From: Alkalithermobacter thermoalcaliphilus JW-YL-7 = DSM 7308
Lineage (GTDB): Bacteria > Bacillota > Clostridia > Peptostreptococcales > Peptostreptococcaceae
Assembly: GCA_001584565.1 (NCBI GenBank)
Contig: LSFY01000001.1
Location: 1,350,001 to 1,414,000, forward strand
Direction of reading: 5' to 3'
DNA: 64,000 bases
Shown: in pieces, positions 25,732 to 34,946 of the stretch
Layout: every line of letters begins with the position of its first letter
Position numbering within the stretch: position 1 is the first letter of the stretch
Made by a program: the position numbers and the translations under genes
Notes under the pieces: generated by a model
Databases searched by the model: none
What the model was told of the DNA's origin: nothing
Seen by the model: only the letters and a program-made list of their open reading frames with translations

Positions 25732-26634
25732 CTACTTTCTTATCAATGCACCTAAAGCATTTAAATAAAACATATTATCTAAATTTTCTTTGTAAACAGG
25801 TAAATCTAGAGTATTTTCCATGTAATGATCTATATTTTCAACTTGAGAATATCCTCCATGTATAAATACACAATCTATTTTATTTTCGGCCTTTTTATAT
25901 ATATAATATCTAAATACTCTTAATATATCCTCACTCCATTTTTCAATGTAGTTTTGTAAATTTTCATTTTGATCATTTAGTAAATTTATATCTTTTACTA
26001 CTGATTTTATCATGTAGCTAAATTCATATTTATTGTTACACAATATAACTACATTAAAAAAGTTATATCCCATATCAATTACAGCTACACTTTTATCTTT
26101 AAATTCTCTATCAGAAAATATTTTTAATATACAGTTAAAGTGTGTATCTAGTGCTAGTGGTTTTAACTTTAATTCATTTAATAAATCTAAATAATTTTTT
26201 ATTATAGATTTTAATACAGCTACGACTAAGACTTTATACTTACATTTGCCGTCTAGCATTACTTTGTCTAAAATTTTATAATCTATGGAATAATCTTTTA
26301 AACTAATATTCATCTGCTGATTTATTTCATATTTTAAGATTTTATTAAGATTACTTTTAGATACAACTGGCAAATACACTTCTTTTAATAATATAGAGGT
26401 GCTTTGTATTGTACACACACCATATTTTGCCTTGATTCCTTCAGTTTGTAATACCTTTTTTATATTTTCTGTTATAAGTTTGATGTCTAATATATTTCCG
26501 TCTTCAAATGTATTTTCAGGAGTTTTTATATTTATACATTTTTTTATTGTTAGTTTCTTTCCATACTTTTTTCCTAATACTAACTTCGTATTTTTACTTC
26601 CTATATCTATAGACAAGATAAAGTCGTTTATCAC
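25732..26634 (-). CDS. PilM-like actin-fold ATPase of type IV pilus assembly
   Basis: The 300-residue cytoplasmic protein has the actin/FtsA-type nucleotide-binding elements: phosphate-1 LSIDIGSKNTKLVLG (residues 7-21), phosphate-2 VAVIDMGYNFFNVVIL, and an adenosine motif FIHGGYSQ near the C-terminus. PilM binds the PilN N-terminus and recruits the pilus motor. It starts 15 bases after the DUF881 gene. No pilB, pilC, pilT, pilD or pilin gene is found in the window, so the partner motor must be elsewhere or absent. Confidence 0.78.
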   Translation of the reverse strand: MINDFILSIDIGSKNTKLVLGKKYGKKLTIKKCINIKTPENTFEDGNILDIKLITENIKKVLQTEGIKAKYGVCTIQSTSILLKEVYLPVVSKSNLNKILKYEINQQMNISLKDYSIDYKILDKVMLDGKCKYKVLVVAVLKSIIKNYLDLLNELKLKPLALDTHFNCILKIFSDREFKDKSVAVIDMGYNFFNVVILCNNKYEFSYMIKSVVKDINLLNDQNENLQNYIEKWSEDILRVFRYYIYKKAENKIDCVFIHGGYSQVENIDHYMENTLDLPVYKENLDNMFYLNALGALIRK

Positions 26635-26649
26635 ACCTACACCTCACAC

Positions 26650-27345
26650 TTAAACATCTTCATCAATATGCATATGTCTAATTTTCTTTTCTTTTTCTAG
26701 TCTATTTATTATAATTTCTCTATGTTCTGTTATATTTACATTTAGTCCATACATATTTATCATTGTATCTATCAAAACATTATTTTCATTTATATAGCTT
26801 CTTAATCTATCTATATTTCCTATTATTTTTATTTCATAAGGCTGATCTACTGCAACTGAATTTATATTTATATGGTTTCCTGCTAAAGTTACTTCTGTAT
26901 ATTGAGTTATTATCTGATTGTTTATAGATATTGCTTCTGCTCCGTATATTCTTGCTTCATTTATTAAACTTATCAATATTTTTCTTTCTTCCATCATAAA
27001 AGCTAGATTTAGATCTTCTTTTGTATCAATTCTTATAATAAGTCCTGGACCTTTTAAATCTTTATATCCTAATATAGTCTTTAGGCTTTCAACCTGCTCT
27101 TTTAATTTTTGATTGGATTCATCTGAAATTTTATTTTTTTCTAGAAATTTAAGATTTTGATTTAATGTATTAAGTTTTTTCGTAAGTTCCATATTTTCTC
27201 TTTTAACTGCATTTATCTCTCCTATAAACTGTCTATCAACAAAAGATAATTGGAGCTTTTCTTGATAATCGCTTTTAAATTGTATTCCTATTAAAACTCC
27301 AGTTAGGATAGACAATACTATTATCGACATATATTTATTTTTCAT
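26650..27345 (-). CDS. DUF881 domain membrane-anchored protein
   Basis: The 231-residue protein has an N-terminal membrane helix (about 6-22), a coiled coil (40-90) and the DUF881 core: GPGLIIRIDT, LISLINEARIYGAEAISINNQ and AGNHININSVAVDQPYEIKIIG. This family (YlxW/YlxX) usually sits near cell-division genes such as divIB and ftsZ. Here it leads a PilMNO-like operon (15-base gap to pilM-like), and its anchor-plus-coiled-coil form is similar to PilN/PilO. A role in the same membrane complex is inferred. Confidence 0.82.
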   Translation of the reverse strand: MKNKYMSIIVLSILTGVLIGIQFKSDYQEKLQLSFVDRQFIGEINAVKRENMELTKKLNTLNQNLKFLEKNKISDESNQKLKEQVESLKTILGYKDLKGPGLIIRIDTKEDLNLAFMMEERKILISLINEARIYGAEAISINNQIITQYTEVTLAGNHININSVAVDQPYEIKIIGNIDRLRSYINENNVLIDTMINMYGLNVNITEHREIIINRLEKEKKIRHMHIDEDV

Positions 27346-27406
27346 ACCATCACCTATTTTTATATTATCTTTATACTATATAAATATAATACATAAAAAA
27401 TAAAAA

Positions 27407-27434
27407 TTAAAGATCTACATATGTAGACCTTTAA
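27407..27434 (-). terminator. Terminator of the chemoreceptor operon
   Basis: AAAGGTCTACATATGTAGATCTTT on the minus strand (one G-T wobble) followed by AATTTTTATTTTTT. Confidence 0.75.
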
Positions 27435-29455
27435 TTTAGTTTAAATCCAGACACCATATCCTCTAATTCCTTAGACATATCTGTAAGCATTTGTATTGAT
27501 TTTGCTATTTCATCTATAGAAGATGCTTGCTCCTCTGTAGATGCTGCTATTTGCTCAGAATTAGCTGCTGCATCTTGAGCTATAGATTCTATCTTACTTA
27601 CAGAACTTATTATAACCTGTGCATTGTCATTTGCTTCTTTTACATTTTTACTTACTGAATATAATTTATCTTTAGTATCATTAAATCCATCTAGTATTTC
27701 GTTTAATGCTGCCTCTACTTGTTTAACTATTTCTTCTCCTCTTTGAGCTTGACTATTACCTTCATTTATAGATACTAATGCTTTTTGAGTATTTTCTTGA
27801 GTTTTAGCTATTAATTCTTTTATAGAATCTGCAGATCTCATAGATTGCTCTGCTAGCTTTCTTACTTCTTCAGCAACAACTGCAAATCCTCGTCCTGCCT
27901 CTCCTGCACGAGCTGCCTCTATAGCTGCATTTAAAGCTAGTAAGTTTGTTTGGTTTGCTATATTATTTATAACCTCAACTATATTTCCTATCTCAAGCGA
28001 AGTTTCCTGTAAGTTTTGTATTACATCTGATGAATAATTTACACTATTTTTTATAGTATTCATCTGATTTATCATATTATTCATTTTGCTTGTTCCATCT
28101 TGTGCTAATTTTCCTGTTTCATCTGCTGTATTAACAACATTTTCTACTTCTTTATTTATACTTTCTATATTAGATACTACATTTTTTATGTTTTCAGAAA
28201 CATCTGCTGTTGCACGAGCTTGCTCTTCAGATCCTTGTGCCATATCTTGAGTAGACATAGCTATTTGTTCTGATACTGAAGATGCCTGTTGAGAAATCGA
28301 AAACAATTCTTCGCTGTATGAAGATATATTAATAGCTATATCTTTCATTTTTCCTGTCATACTTCTTAGTTTTTCAACCATATTATTAAAGCTATTTGCA
28401 ACTTTTCCTACCTCATCATTGCTTTTTATGTCTATATTTACAGTTAAATCTCCATTAGATATTTTATCAGCAGCATATACAAGATCATTTAAAGGTTTTG
28501 TTAATCTATTTAATAAATAAATTAAAACTAAAAACCCTAAAGCAAACATTACCAAAGCAACTATAATTGAATTTATAATAGTCTCTTTTATAGCATCTGT
28601 TAAATCTTTAGTAGATATACCTATACTAACAGCTCCTATATGCTCGCCATTTCTATAAAGCGGAACAAGAGCATCAAATACAACAGCACCTGCTGGCTCG
28701 TAGTAGAATTTATCAAAATAAGACTTTCCTTCTACTGCTGCAGTTTTAGATCCTTCATCATCAAGCTGTATTCCTATTCTGTCTTTATTACTGTGAGCTA
28801 TTGCCTTTAAATCTTTACTTATTACAAGTGCATAAACTATATTATCTCTTGAAGCTATATCTTCAAGTATATTTTGAACATCAACTGAATCACTAATTGT
28901 TTTTATAGTATCTGCTGAAATTCCTATCTGAACTACTCCACCGTTATTAAGCTTTGCAGCTCCATATTTATAGTAGTTATTATCTACAGTACTTTGTCTT
29001 ACATCTTCTATTACACTATTGCTTTTTCCAGATAATATATCCGAAACTGCATGTTCACTAGGATATTTATAGTTTATGTTTTCATCTAAATTTGAATATA
29101 TTATAACTCCATTTGAATCTGATATATTTATTTCTGCAACATCTAATTCTTTAGCTAGCCTTTTTAAAACATCATTAGACATATTTGGGTAACTATTTAT
29201 TAGTTTTGAAGCTACTACTATTTTTTGATCAAAAAGTTCTTGTATTGCATCTAATGCCTGTCTATTATTTTCTATTCTAGATACCATACTTTCAATTAAA
29301 GACAAACTTAAAGTTTCCATTTGATGAGTCATTTTTTTATTTATTGAATATATACTTGCTCCTGTAAGTATTGACATAGTTATAAAAAATGTAATAAATA
29401 CATTTATAAGTATTTTTATCTTTATAGATTGTCTGTTTCTTAAAAGCTTTTTCAT
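27431..29455 (-). CDS. Methyl-accepting chemotaxis protein with Cache sensor
   Basis: This is a transmembrane chemoreceptor that signals through CheA/CheW. Order in 674 residues: cytoplasmic start, membrane helix 1 (about 15-37), an extracellular Cache-type sensor region (38-290, with [10 protein letters not shown] and [14 protein letters not shown] strands), membrane helix 2 (293-315), HAMP (316-370) and a signalling domain with the hairpin tip [19 protein letters not shown]. The ligand is unknown. It starts 12 bases after the H-NOX receptor gene, so both are made together. No CheR/CheB tether pentapeptide at the C-terminus. Confidence 0.93.
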   Translation of the reverse strand: MKKLLRNRQSIKIKILINVFITFFITMSILTGASIYSINKKMTHQMETLSLSLIESMVSRIENNRQALDAIQELFDQKIVVASKLINSYPNMSNDVLKRLAKELDVAEINISDSNGVIIYSNLDENINYKYPSEHAVSDILSGKSNSVIEDVRQSTVDNNYYKYGAAKLNNGGVVQIGISADTIKTISDSVDVQNILEDIASRDNIVYALVISKDLKAIAHSNKDRIGIQLDDEGSKTAAVEGKSYFDKFYYEPAGAVVFDALVPLYRNGEHIGAVSIGISTKDLTDAIKETIINSIIVALVMFALGFLVLIYLLNRLTKPLNDLVYAADKISNGDLTVNIDIKSNDEVGKVANSFNNMVEKLRSMTGKMKDIAINISSYSEELFSISQQASSVSEQIAMSTQDMAQGSEEQARATADVSENIKNVVSNIESINKEVENVVNTADETGKLAQDGTSKMNNMINQMNTIKNSVNYSSDVIQNLQETSLEIGNIVEVINNIANQTNLLALNAAIEAARAGEAGRGFAVVAEEVRKLAEQSMRSADSIKELIAKTQENTQKALVSINEGNSQAQRGEEIVKQVEAALNEILDGFNDTKDKLYSVSKNVKEANDNAQVIISSVSKIESIAQDAAANSEQIAASTEEQASSIDEIAKSIQMLTDMSKELEDMVSGFKLN

Positions 29456-29467
29456 TTGTTATCCTCC

Positions 29468-31267
29468 TTAAATTCTATATATATCTATATCTTTTGCAAA
29501 ATCTTCAGCTATTTTCTTAAAGTCTGCTATGCTATTTGTAAGCTTTTTAATTTCCTCTGCATAAGTTGTAACACTTGAGCTTACTTCCTCAGATGAAGCT
29601 GAATTTTCCTCAGCTATTGCAGCTAATGATTCTATATTTTCATATACAGATGCTATAGAATTTGTCTCTTGTTGAAGTCTTGAAGTTGTTTCTATCATTT
29701 TATTAGCTACTTGTTTTATTGTATCATTTGCTATGCTACTTTCATCAACTGCCCCTTTTATTTTATCATTTTCTTCTCTTAAAACTTCAAACTGTTCTTC
29801 AACAGATCCTACTAAAGAGTCAATTTCAGATATAAATTCTGTTAAATTTCCATTTATATCTTCAACAGCCTTTTGAGATTGCTCTGCTAACTTTCTAACC
29901 TCTTCAGCAACAACAGCAAAGCCCCTTCCCATTTCTCCAGCACGTGCTGCCTCTATCGATGCATTTAGTGCTAAAAGATTTGTTTGGTATGCAATTGAAG
30001 ATACCAAAGAAACTATATCTGTTATGTTCTTTCCTTTTTGCTGAAGCTCTATGCTGTTTTCTTTTACTTGTTCAAAATTTAACAGTATATCATTTAGTTT
30101 ATCTGCAGTAACTTTCATATTTTCATAACTTTTTTGTATTCTTTTAACAGATTTTTCAAGATCTTCTTTGTTTTCATTTTCAACTCTTGCAACTTCTTTT
30201 ATAGAATCTATATTTTGATTTAAAAGATAGACTGCACTTTCAGTTTCATTTGCCTGATTAATAGCTGCTGTTGCAACTTGTTCTACAACATTAGATATTT
30301 CTTCTGATGTGTATCCCATTTTGTTAGATATTTGATTTAATACACTGCTGAATGTATTCATTTCATCTGTTAATCCCTTAAATCCAACAAAATCTTTTCT
30401 TATAATATCTTTGTATTCTTCTAGCATTTCATTTAATTTTTCATAAATATCACATGTTACTAATTTATTATTATTTATGTAGTTTCTATCTTTTATCATT
30501 TGTATTTGATCTATAATAAAATTGATAGGTTTATTTAACATTTTAGAAGATAAAAACGTAGACATAAATACTACTAAAGGATATATAAAACTTGATATTT
30601 GTTTAGGTAAAAAGCTAATTGGAATACTTATTAATATAAATAATAAAACAGATAAAATAGCTATTTTAATATCTAAACTTTTTATGATTGAGAATGATAA
30701 CATTTTGTTTAAAATAAAGGTTTGCTTATTATATATATTTTTGTCAAACTTGATTTTTATTTTTAGCTCATCACTTGTCCTTGAAATTTCATTTACATCT
30801 ATTTTTTCATTGTAGTATTTTGCAGCACCATCAAGTAATCCTAAAAAGTAATCAAACATTCCTCTTTTTGATTTATAAGTAAAAATTATCTCATCATTTG
30901 ATATAACTTCAACATCTAGTATTGGAGGTTTTGAACCTGGAATTCTTTTAACAACTATTTTATGAACATCGTTCATAGACTTTAAAAAGTGGTACAAATT
31001 ATCATGTCTAAAAAATGCAGGATAATCACTTGTAAAAGTAATTATATTATCTTTTCCTATTTCTCTCCAAAGGTCTGTTACCTTAATATTTTTAATGTTT
31101 GATATTTTTAAAACAATATTATTGATCAAATCATCACTTACATCTTCAATAGGGGAAAATACTCTGTCTTTAGACATACCTGCACTTTCCATAGCTTTAT
31201 CTACTATATCTTCCCCATACAATTTTCTACAAGTTTTAAGCCATGTAGAAACAACTGTACCTTTCAT
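29468..31267 (-). CDS. H-NOX heme domain chemoreceptor, predicted oxygen sensor
   Basis: The N-terminal 183 residues are an H-NOX heme domain: MKGTVVSTW start, proximal heme ligand His102 ([10 protein letters not shown]), Pro115, the propionate clamp Tyr131-Ser133-Arg135 (YKSKR), and Tyr140. Trp9, Asn74 and Tyr140, the distal hydrogen-bond network of O2-binding H-NOX proteins such as Caldanaerobacter Tar4, are all kept at the same numbers. Two membrane helices (about 202-220, 224-243) and a chemoreceptor signalling domain (tip [19 protein letters not shown]) follow, with no obvious HAMP. Predicted job: O2 (possibly NO) taxis, likely aerophobic escape. It starts at ATG behind AGGGAGGAAC. Confidence 0.93.
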   Translation of the reverse strand: MKGTVVSTWLKTCRKLYGEDIVDKAMESAGMSKDRVFSPIEDVSDDLINNIVLKISNIKNIKVTDLWREIGKDNIITFTSDYPAFFRHDNLYHFLKSMNDVHKIVVKRIPGSKPPILDVEVISNDEIIFTYKSKRGMFDYFLGLLDGAAKYYNEKIDVNEISRTSDELKIKIKFDKNIYNKQTFILNKMLSFSIIKSLDIKIAILSVLLFILISIPISFLPKQISSFIYPLVVFMSTFLSSKMLNKPINFIIDQIQMIKDRNYINNNKLVTCDIYEKLNEMLEEYKDIIRKDFVGFKGLTDEMNTFSSVLNQISNKMGYTSEEISNVVEQVATAAINQANETESAVYLLNQNIDSIKEVARVENENKEDLEKSVKRIQKSYENMKVTADKLNDILLNFEQVKENSIELQQKGKNITDIVSLVSSIAYQTNLLALNASIEAARAGEMGRGFAVVAEEVRKLAEQSQKAVEDINGNLTEFISEIDSLVGSVEEQFEVLREENDKIKGAVDESSIANDTIKQVANKMIETTSRLQQETNSIASVYENIESLAAIAEENSASSEEVSSSVTTYAEEIKKLTNSIADFKKIAEDFAKDIDIYRI

Positions 31268-31313
31268 ATATATGTTCCTCCCTATTTTGCTTTTTGTATA
31301 AATATACCCCTAT

Positions 31314-31508
31314 TTATATTTCGGAATCATTTATATAATCTTCAATTTCTTTTACCCTTTTTTCTAACATTATAATTCTTCCTAAAATTTCATCCCTGCT
31401 TTCTTCTTTGTTTTTTAAGTAATTTATAACAAAATATCCTGCTGAAACTGGTATTATTATCATGACTAAAATTATAATTATATTTACTATTGATAATAAA
31501 AAAACCAT
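31314..31508 (-). CDS. Small membrane protein, 64 residues
   Basis: The 64-residue protein has one strongly hydrophobic helix (residues 3-29) and a charged, coiled-coil-like tail (ILGRIIMLEKRVKEIEDYI). It follows the 203-residue membrane protein by one base and precedes the H-NOX receptor gene by 46 bases, so it is probably part of the same transcript. I know no function. The tail heptads suggest oligomerisation. It could act as an accessory of the sensor (speculation). Confidence 0.6.
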   Translation of the reverse strand: MVFLLSIVNIIIILVMIIIPVSAGYFVINYLKNKEESRDEILGRIIMLEKRVKEIEDYINDSEI

Positions 31509-31509
31509 T

Positions 31510-32121
31510 TTATCTACCTCTATTTCTTAAAATCAAAATATTAACCCATAAATATTTTATCACATTGTATTTATATGCTTCTACAATTTTCTTTCCATTT
31601 TTTAAATTTTCGAGTTTTATATTGTATTTTAAAAAATACAACATCTTTATATTTACGTAATCTTGCGGAATTTTGTCAGATTTTAAAAATTTGATTTGCT
31701 CATTTTTTTTATTTTTCATATACTCTAATTTATATTTATACTTTTTTTCCCATCTTCTAATTCTCATCTCATCTCTTATATGTTTAAATCCTATGTATTC
31801 TATCATGAATATAGTAATTTCAATAGACGAAAAAACTACTAAAATTATTATTAAAATAGTTAACACAATATTGTTACTATAAAAAAATATCTGTACAAGA
31901 TCTATTCCTATAAACATTTTACTATTTGTAAAAAAGATTAATATACCAAATATATTTAATAATACTAATATAAATCCTATAATTTTTTCGGCTAAGCTGT
32001 ATTCACCTTTTTTTAGATTTTTTCGCTTTATATATTTTATTTTTCGCTCTATCTTATTTATATCTTTTATTACTTTTATGAGTCTTTCTATTTCATATAG
32101 AATATCGTTCAATTTAATCAT
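31510..32121 (-). CDS. Hypothetical membrane protein, 203 residues
   Basis: I do not recognise it. It has a basic, charged N-terminus with coiled-coil character, two membrane helices (about residues 47-66 and 82-105), and a basic cytoplasmic C-terminal region (RWEKKYKYKLEYMKNKKNEQ) that ends in another weakly hydrophobic stretch. It is the first gene of the run leading into the chemoreceptors. It starts at ATG behind AAAGGGGATGATTAA. It has no known catalytic motif. Confidence 0.6.
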   Translation of the reverse strand: MIKLNDILYEIERLIKVIKDINKIERKIKYIKRKNLKKGEYSLAEKIIGFILVLLNIFGILIFFTNSKMFIGIDLVQIFFYSNNIVLTILIIILVVFSSIEITIFMIEYIGFKHIRDEMRIRRWEKKYKYKLEYMKNKKNEQIKFLKSDKIPQDYVNIKMLYFLKYNIKLENLKNGKKIVEAYKYNVIKYLWVNILILRNRGR

Positions 32122-32222
32122 CCCCTTTATTTGTTAAAATTTATATGAAAGAAATAAAATTTGGAATATAATAGATATATAGATTAAACTATCGCTTTTT
32201 ATACATACATGGAGGGATTTAT

Positions 32223-32705
32223 ATGAAATTTACCTATCTAAAAACTGAAATGAGTCAACACGAAATGCTGCTAAATCAAATGGGAGCCCATGTAGAAGCT
32301 ATTAGAGGAATTATGGTATATGTAAAATTTGATGTAAAACAAACCTCAATAGAATACGTTTATCATATAAACAATACTGACAATTATTTTCTTCAGAGAA
32401 TTTCTCCATATCCTATGATTCTTGGAACTTTTTCTACTAAAGATGAACTCATTCAGGTGATAAAGTTTGATGTAGATCAATTCAGAAATGCTGCTAAATC
32501 TAGCATGTTTGAAAAGTTTATTGAAATTCACAAAGGATTTAATGAATCACTTAAACACTTTGAAGATTTGTACTTATACTACAACGTTCCTCACGAAATA
32601 TTTGATGATCTTAAAGATGAAATTAGTAAAATAGAAAATCTTGTAAAAGAGTTTAAAGAAAAAAGTAAAAGGGTTTATTTCAAAAAAGATCCTGATTCTA
32701 TTTAA
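32223..32705 (+). CDS. Hypothetical protein, 160 residues
   Basis: I do not recognise a domain. The protein starts MKFTYLKTEMSQHEMLLNQMGAHVEAIRG, is soluble, mixed alpha/beta in its first 80 residues and then helical with a charged coiled-coil end (DEISKIENLVKEFKEKSKRVYF). It starts at ATG behind GGAGGG, has its own promoter region with TATAAT at 32167-32172, and ends at a perfect palindromic terminator shared with the double P-loop ATPase gene. Good codon use and a clean ribosome-binding site support a real gene. Confidence 0.75.
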   Translation: MKFTYLKTEMSQHEMLLNQMGAHVEAIRGIMVYVKFDVKQTSIEYVYHINNTDNYFLQRISPYPMILGTFSTKDELIQVIKFDVDQFRNAAKSSMFEKFIEIHKGFNESLKHFEDLYLYYNVPHEIFDDLKDEISKIENLVKEFKEKSKRVYFKKDPDSI

Positions 32706-32731
32706 ATAAGAGACCTTTAAAGGTCTCTTAT
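32706..32731. terminator. Bidirectional terminator, perfect palindrome
   Basis: ATAAGAGACCTTT and its exact complement (26 bases) separate the convergent hypothetical gene and the ATPase gene. Confidence 0.8.
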
Positions 32732-32732
32732 A

Positions 32733-33815
32733 TTATTTTGCATATTTTAATATTCTTTCAACTATATCGTATCTTAATTTTTCTATACCCTCAAAATCCA
32801 TATTTGAAACATAATATTTTTCTAATACATCGTGTTCTTTTTTCGCATTTTTAACATTTTCAATTCCTTTATTAAATAATTCATTGAGTATTTTCTTGTC
32901 GTATTCTATTTCTTCTTCATATTTTTTGATTATATTTTTATCTAGATATTCATTTAAATCTATAGTCTTATAGTTATTTTCTTTGAATAAATTGCTTGTT
33001 GTAAAGGCAACTTTTAAACTTTCTATAACAACCGTTTCTAACTTTTGAGGAATTAAAGGCGCATGATAAACTTCAACATCTATTCCTCTTAATAGTGCTT
33101 GATTATATATTCTTTCTAATAAAGTAGATTTTCCTGTTCCTACTTCCCCTTTTATATAATATATCTTATCTATTCCCTGTAATATAGATTCTGTAATTTC
33201 TACGTGTCCATTTGGAGTTATTGCACTTCCAAATAAATGTCTTGCTTTTCCAAATTTTAATCTATAAGGTACGTTTTCAAATACTTCTTCTATTAGTTTA
33301 GATGTTTCAAAATTAACTTTTCCATAATCCATTGCTTCTTTATATTTTTCTTGTATATCTAGCACTATTGGTCTACAAGATTGTAAAAATTTATACGCTC
33401 TTAAAAAATATCTACTTACTTGTTTAGTTGTTTTTAATACATCTTCTTTTACCTGTTCCATTTTATCTTGGTCCCAATATTCCCCTAAATTTATTATTTC
33501 ATCTACAGCCCCAGGGTTTTTAGGATCTATCACATGAGGCGCCGTTCCATCAACTAGTGCTACTTTTAGTTTAGGTATTACTACTCCATCTATTGAATTG
33601 TTATCTGATGAGCAAAAGTGAAGCTCTACATCATATCCTCTTTTAGCAAATTCCTGACCTATTCTTTTCATCATCGAGGATTTTCCAACTCCTGGCCCAC
33701 CTTTTATTACAAATATTCTGTTTGCAGTATCTTTGTCGATCATATAATCATAAAATGAAAAAAAGCCTTCTGATGTATTTCCTCCTGGAAATACTTTTTT
33801 AACTTTGCCACTCAT
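32733..33815 (-). CDS. PRK06851-type protein with two P-loop ATPase domains
   Basis: The 360-residue cytoplasmic protein carries two Walker A loops, GGPGVGKS (residues 39-46) and GEVGTGKS (223-230), each at the start of a similar half, so it is an internal duplication of a P-loop NTPase. The N-terminus KVFPGGNTSEGFFSFYDYM is a family marker. Members are conserved in spore-forming Firmicutes, but their role is unknown to me. It is monocistronic, starting at ATG behind GGAGCTGATT, and divergent from the secreted protein gene. Confidence 0.85.
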   Translation of the reverse strand: MSGKVKKVFPGGNTSEGFFSFYDYMIDKDTANRIFVIKGGPGVGKSSMMKRIGQEFAKRGYDVELHFCSSDNNSIDGVVIPKLKVALVDGTAPHVIDPKNPGAVDEIINLGEYWDQDKMEQVKEDVLKTTKQVSRYFLRAYKFLQSCRPIVLDIQEKYKEAMDYGKVNFETSKLIEEVFENVPYRLKFGKARHLFGSAITPNGHVEITESILQGIDKIYYIKGEVGTGKSTLLERIYNQALLRGIDVEVYHAPLIPQKLETVVIESLKVAFTTSNLFKENNYKTIDLNEYLDKNIIKKYEEEIEYDKKILNELFNKGIENVKNAKKEHDVLEKYYVSNMDFEGIEKLRYDIVERILKYAK

Positions 33816-33959
33816 TACAATCAGCTCCTCTTATACTTGAATATTTTTCCTTAATTTCATAGTATTAGAGTGTGCTATATTATGTGCTTGTATCAAAATC
33901 CTTTAAGATTGACCTTTAACAACCATAGTTTTCTTGATTCAAGATCTTATTTACAAACA

Positions 33960-34015
33960 ATACATATATTTACAAATATTGTATATTAATATATAATATT
34001 TGTAAATATATGTAT
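33960..34015. repeat. 56-bp near-perfect palindrome upstream of a secreted protein gene
   Basis: Left arm 33960-33980 (ATACATATATTTACAAATATT), core TATATTAATATA at 33982-33993 and right arm 33995-34015 are exact complements; only the G33981/T33994 pair fails. The arms contain TTTACAAAT and ATTTGTAAA. The structure ends 17 bases before the start codon at 34033, leaving only the ribosome-binding site between. It could be an operator or an RNA hairpin at the 5' end of the message. Confidence 0.85.
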
Positions 34016-34032
34016 AAAGGGGGGAGTTGTTT

Positions 34033-34911
34033 TTGAAAAGTACAGCAAAAATTATATTTTTCATGTTTCTTTTACTTTTGTTTATCTTCAGTATAAATTA
34101 TAAAACAGATATAAAAGACTCTGATGATTTTAAAGGCCTTCCAAATCTATCAGATTTTCGAAAATTACCTCAATCTGAACAAATAAAGCTGATGAAAAAA
34201 ATAGATTCTATACCTATGGATTATGTAGGTAACTATTTTGAAGGAAAAATAGCAGATTATGTTAATAATAAAAAACTACTAGATTTAATTACAATAGATA
34301 TTTATGAAGATAATCTATTGATGTATGAAAACCAAAACAAAAAACAATTTAATAATTTGTTTATCAGTCTTGAATTATCTATTAATCATGAAAACATGAG
34401 TAGAGAAGAGGCTGAAAATATATCAAATGAAATTAATAAAGAGATATTCCAGTTATGTATTAATGATACTTATGGATTTTTAAAATTAAATACACTTTAT
34501 ACTAATTTTATAGATAACAAGAATATGTCAAATTATGAATACACAACAGGTCAAACTTTTTTATCTGAAATTGCTAATATAGAGCAATCTACAGAAGAAT
34601 TAGAAACTCAAACTATAGTATATAATTTTGTACATGAAAATAAAAATTTTATACTAAGAAAGTTTGGAATTATTGCCAACACGAAAGAATTATATATAGA
34701 AATTCCCATATATGACATTTATGAAAAGAACAGCCAAAGCGCTATTTTAAATAATCTACAAAACATAAGTGAATCTTTATATGAAAAATTAAAATCTAAT
34801 TCAGAATCTAAAAAATATATCCAAAATAACGATTTAAATAAAATTACTATCTCTTTTTATACACCTTGGAATACAGATCAATACATAACTTACAGTTATA
34901 CATTACAATAA
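34033..34911 (+). CDS. Hypothetical exported protein, 292 residues
   Basis: I do not recognise this protein. It has an N-terminal signal or anchor (LKSTAKIIFFMFLLLLFIFS, no lipobox Cys), followed by an Asn/Lys/Glu-rich extracellular part with no known repeat or catalytic motif. I place the start at TTG 34033, six bases after AAGGGGGGAG; a TTG at 34027 touches that site. The large palindrome lies directly upstream and a strong terminator follows, so it is a single, probably regulated gene. Asn content is higher than in neighbours. Confidence 0.7.
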   Translation: MKSTAKIIFFMFLLLLFIFSINYKTDIKDSDDFKGLPNLSDFRKLPQSEQIKLMKKIDSIPMDYVGNYFEGKIADYVNNKKLLDLITIDIYEDNLLMYENQNKKQFNNLFISLELSINHENMSREEAENISNEINKEIFQLCINDTYGFLKLNTLYTNFIDNKNMSNYEYTTGQTFLSEIANIEQSTEELETQTIVYNFVHENKNFILRKFGIIANTKELYIEIPIYDIYEKNSQSAILNNLQNISESLYEKLKSNSESKKYIQNNDLNKITISFYTPWNTDQYITYSYTLQ

Positions 34912-34944
34912 AAAAACCGTCATCACACTGTGATGACGGTTTTT
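34911..34944. terminator. Bidirectional terminator
   Basis: AAAAACCGTCATCACA and TGTGATGACGGTTTTT form a 15-16 bp stem between the convergent exported-protein and permease genes. Confidence 0.92.
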
Positions 34945-34946
34945 CC

